The notes below the pieces were generated by a model. The model was not told the DNA's origin and did not search any database. It saw only the letters and a list, made by a program, of their open reading frames with translations. From contig JAIUCV010000003.1 in the NCBI GenBank assembly GCA_026724425.1, positions 62,239,088-62,303,087 of the forward strand: a stretch of 64,000 bases of DNA, read 5' to 3'. Origin of the DNA: Erythrophleum ivorense. Taxonomy: Eukaryota > Streptophyta > Magnoliopsida > Fabales > Fabaceae. The translations under genes were made by a program, and so were the position numbers. Positions 61,667-64,000 of the stretch are shown one piece after another (positions within the stretch are counted from its first letter, which is position 1; each line of letters opens with the position of its first letter).

Positions 61667-64000
61667 TTACTTAGGCTCAACTTTCTGATGTAGCAGAACC
61701 GCACTTGAATCAAGGGACTCATGGCTGTAGCGATGCTGGAAATTCCCATTACTAATCTCCTCAAAACTAGCTGAATTGGATGCCGATGACTCAGTTGTGA
61801 GTTTCAAACCAGCTGACTTCAATATGCTTTCTATTTCTTTCACCACATCGTTCATTGTAGGTCTGTCAGCCCCTGAGTCTTCAACACACCCCATTGCAAG
61901 ATCCACAAAATTCTCGAGTCCCTTCAATTTGGACCCTGAGCCAAGAGCTGGGTCAAGAATTTCATGAAGACCATACAAGTCTTTTGTCTTATCAATTGCA
62001 GTCCTAACAACTTTTACAATATGTTTCCCTCCTTGTATTGGTTTTCTTGCAGTTATCAATTCCAACATTAGCACTCCAAAGCTATAAACATCACTCTTCT
62101 CTGTCAATATTTGACTTGTATAATACTCTGGATCCAAGTAGCCCTGCGTCAAGAAGTTTGATAAATTTTTTAGGATCCAAGAGATTTTTGAAAAGGAAAA
62201 AACTTATGTACAATTTTTAGGTGTTTGCTAGTTAGTCCTCCTGTAAAATTATGACACATCAATATCTTTTATAACCCTGCACCACATGATTGGTTCTTTC
62301 CAAAAAATTCCTCCACATGTTATTTTTTTATTAGAGAACCTAATAGCAAATATTTAGAAAAACATTACCAAGATGTTGTCCTTTTAGAAATCAAATTACA
62401 CTTCAAATACATCAAATGATGTGTTCTCGTTGTCTCCACAAGTTACATTACGAAGAAGGTTAATCACAACTTACAATAACAAATCTAACAATATGCCTTC
62501 CATCATACTATGCTACATATATAGATAAAGTGTAGGAGTATGTTTGTGTCAGAGTTAGAATGTGTAGAGTCTGCAGATTCTTTAGTAACAATATCACACG
62601 TTGAGGAACCTTTTTTAAAACAGTTAATAATATAGTGGTGAGCTGCTAAAAATATCCATGTGTCATGTTTGTACTGCAAATATTCATATGTTATGTTTTT
62701 ATTAAATAACTTAATAGCAAACGTCTAAAAAATTATCTAAAGTTTTGTCCAAAATAATATATCATAAAATAATTTCTTGGAATTCTTCGAGTATTACATT
62801 GTCTAAAGAAAACTCTTTCTTTGTTTCAGATATATATGATTTGTCTCTATGGCAGTAGATTATGTTGTTGTGTCTACTCCCTACAAAGATATGGCTGTTT
62901 TATATACTGATGCAGCTAGACCATAATTAGCTTAAATAGATACTTTACGTAATTTTATTAAAATTCTCCAAGAACGTACGATTTAGAATGAATAATGATT
63001 TGATTAATACTAAAAAAATTAGATAAGCATGCAATCAATCACATTCTACCTTCACCTACAAGTAAATTAAGTAGCAACTTTTGTAACGTGTTTTTTTGTA
63101 TAGTATAAAAGTTTAGCAGATATTTACGAACCAATGTTCCTTTAACTTGTGTAGTGATATGATCTTTTTCACAATCGTCCATAGGCTTGGAAAGACCAAA
63201 ATCAGCAAGTTTTGCATTCAAGTGTTCATCCAGCAAAATATTCGTTGATTTAATGTCCCTGTGTATAATAGGAGGATTGGCATGTTGATGAAGATAAACT
63301 AAACCCCTAGCAGCACCAAGGGCTACTTTTACCCTTCTAGGCCAGTCCAATATTATCCCTGACTTCCCTGCATAGACCATTTGCATTGTTACTGATTATA
63401 ATAAATACTATTCATAAGCTTTTACGTAACAACTTAAGCTTTTGAGTTGAAATGGTCCTATACAGTATGAAAGAAAAATAACTTATGAACTAGTCATGCC
63501 TCATTTAATAACCATTTTTAGGGCTAACTATAATTATCACATGAAAGATGCTTAAACTAGGTAACGATCTAAGAAGTAAATTTCTTTGTGAAGGATAATG
63601 TAGTGCTTTGTCAAGGCCCCAAGGGTAACACTAAATTTAATGTGTCCCAAAAGGTAAATGTGAAAGCAAATTATCCAATTTAAGTATTCAACTTTAACGA
63701 CATCCACATTAGAATCTACTTTAGGTACCTGAGATACTATCCTTTAGAGTTCCATTAGGAACAAATTGGTAAACCAACATTAGTTCTCCTCGCTCGAAGC
63801 AGAATCCCACAAGGCTAACCAGATTCTTATGGTGGACTCTTGAAAGGAGTTCAATCTCAGCTTTAAACTGAAAGCCCCCTTGGTTTGATGTTTTTTTAGC
63901 TCGTTTTATTGCAATCAGTTGCCCATTGGGAAGAATTCCCCGAAAAACCTGTGGACATTCACCTATTACAATGTAGGTAGAAGTATATACCATATGCAAA
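61667..64000 (-). CDS. Second LRR receptor-like kinase VIII-1, kinase part only; runs off the right edge
   Basis: Tandem paralogue of the gene at 49023-57362, same strand, stop 4.3 kb upstream of that gene's ATG. Three exons are inside the window: 63948-63729 (220 bases), 63367-63132 (236) and 62143-61667 (477). The first two have exactly the lengths and phases of their counterparts, and the last is one codon longer. Seen: VFRGILPNGQLIAIKRAKK with the catalytic Lys, EIELLSRVHHKNLV, HRDIKSTN, ADFGLSKP, GYLDPEYYTSQ, DVYSFGVLMLELITARKPI, and the C-terminus QKVEPK. Nothing is broken in this part. The glycine-rich loop, membrane helix and ectodomain exons must lie beyond position 64000, so completeness cannot be judged. 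Membrane receptor signalling is inferred from the family. Confidence 0.93.

Noticed and set aside
61776..61967. Plus-strand frames antisense to the kinase exons (also 49132-49320)
   Set aside because: They mirror conserved kinase codons on the other strand; shadows.

Overview
The window is nuclear DNA of a flowering plant, most likely a eudicot. It is very AT-rich between genes. It has many short exons split by GT-AG introns, plant-specific gene families and abundant small repeats. I cannot name the species. Real protein-coding sequence occupies only a few places, all on the minus strand. Most of the rest is AT-rich intergenic DNA with microsatellites, terminal-inverted-repeat or foldback elements and decayed LINE pieces.

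Region by region: (1) 1-5.5 kb is intergenic and holds a TIR-like element with two perfect hairpins, and copy 1 of a foldback family. (2) 5.6-9.1 kb has a complete nine-exon UDP-glucose 4-epimerase gene (CDS 6401-8906) with one GC-AG intron. Downstream of it lie two orphan exon-like blocks of an unidentified gene. (3) 9.1-20.7 kb is non-coding, with a LINE RNase H relic near 15.5 kb and two short TIR elements. (4) 20.7-23.2 kb has a complete three-exon NAC transcription factor of the NAC035/LOV1 type. (5) 23.6-48.9 kb is a long gene-poor stretch with further foldback copies, a long inverted repeat at 35.1-35.4 kb, and a TIR element with a possible 9-bp target-site duplication and a tRNA-like segment. 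(6) 49.0-57.4 kb has a complete 19-exon leucine-rich-repeat receptor kinase (954 residues) of subfamily VIII-1, the group that includes the Arabidopsis hydrogen-peroxide sensor HPCA1. (7) 61.7 kb to the right edge has the 3' part of a second, tandem gene of the same family. It has the same exon boundaries and continues past the window.

The three gene types are functionally separate: sugar-nucleotide metabolism, developmental transcription control and cell-surface signalling. The clearest linked unit is the head-to-tail receptor-kinase pair, whose introns and 3' flank also show shared repeats from local duplication. I found no novel system. The best second looks are the GC-AG intron in the epimerase gene, the HPCA1-like cysteine cluster in the receptor kinase, the antisense LINE relic in its intron, and the several TIR/foldback families.
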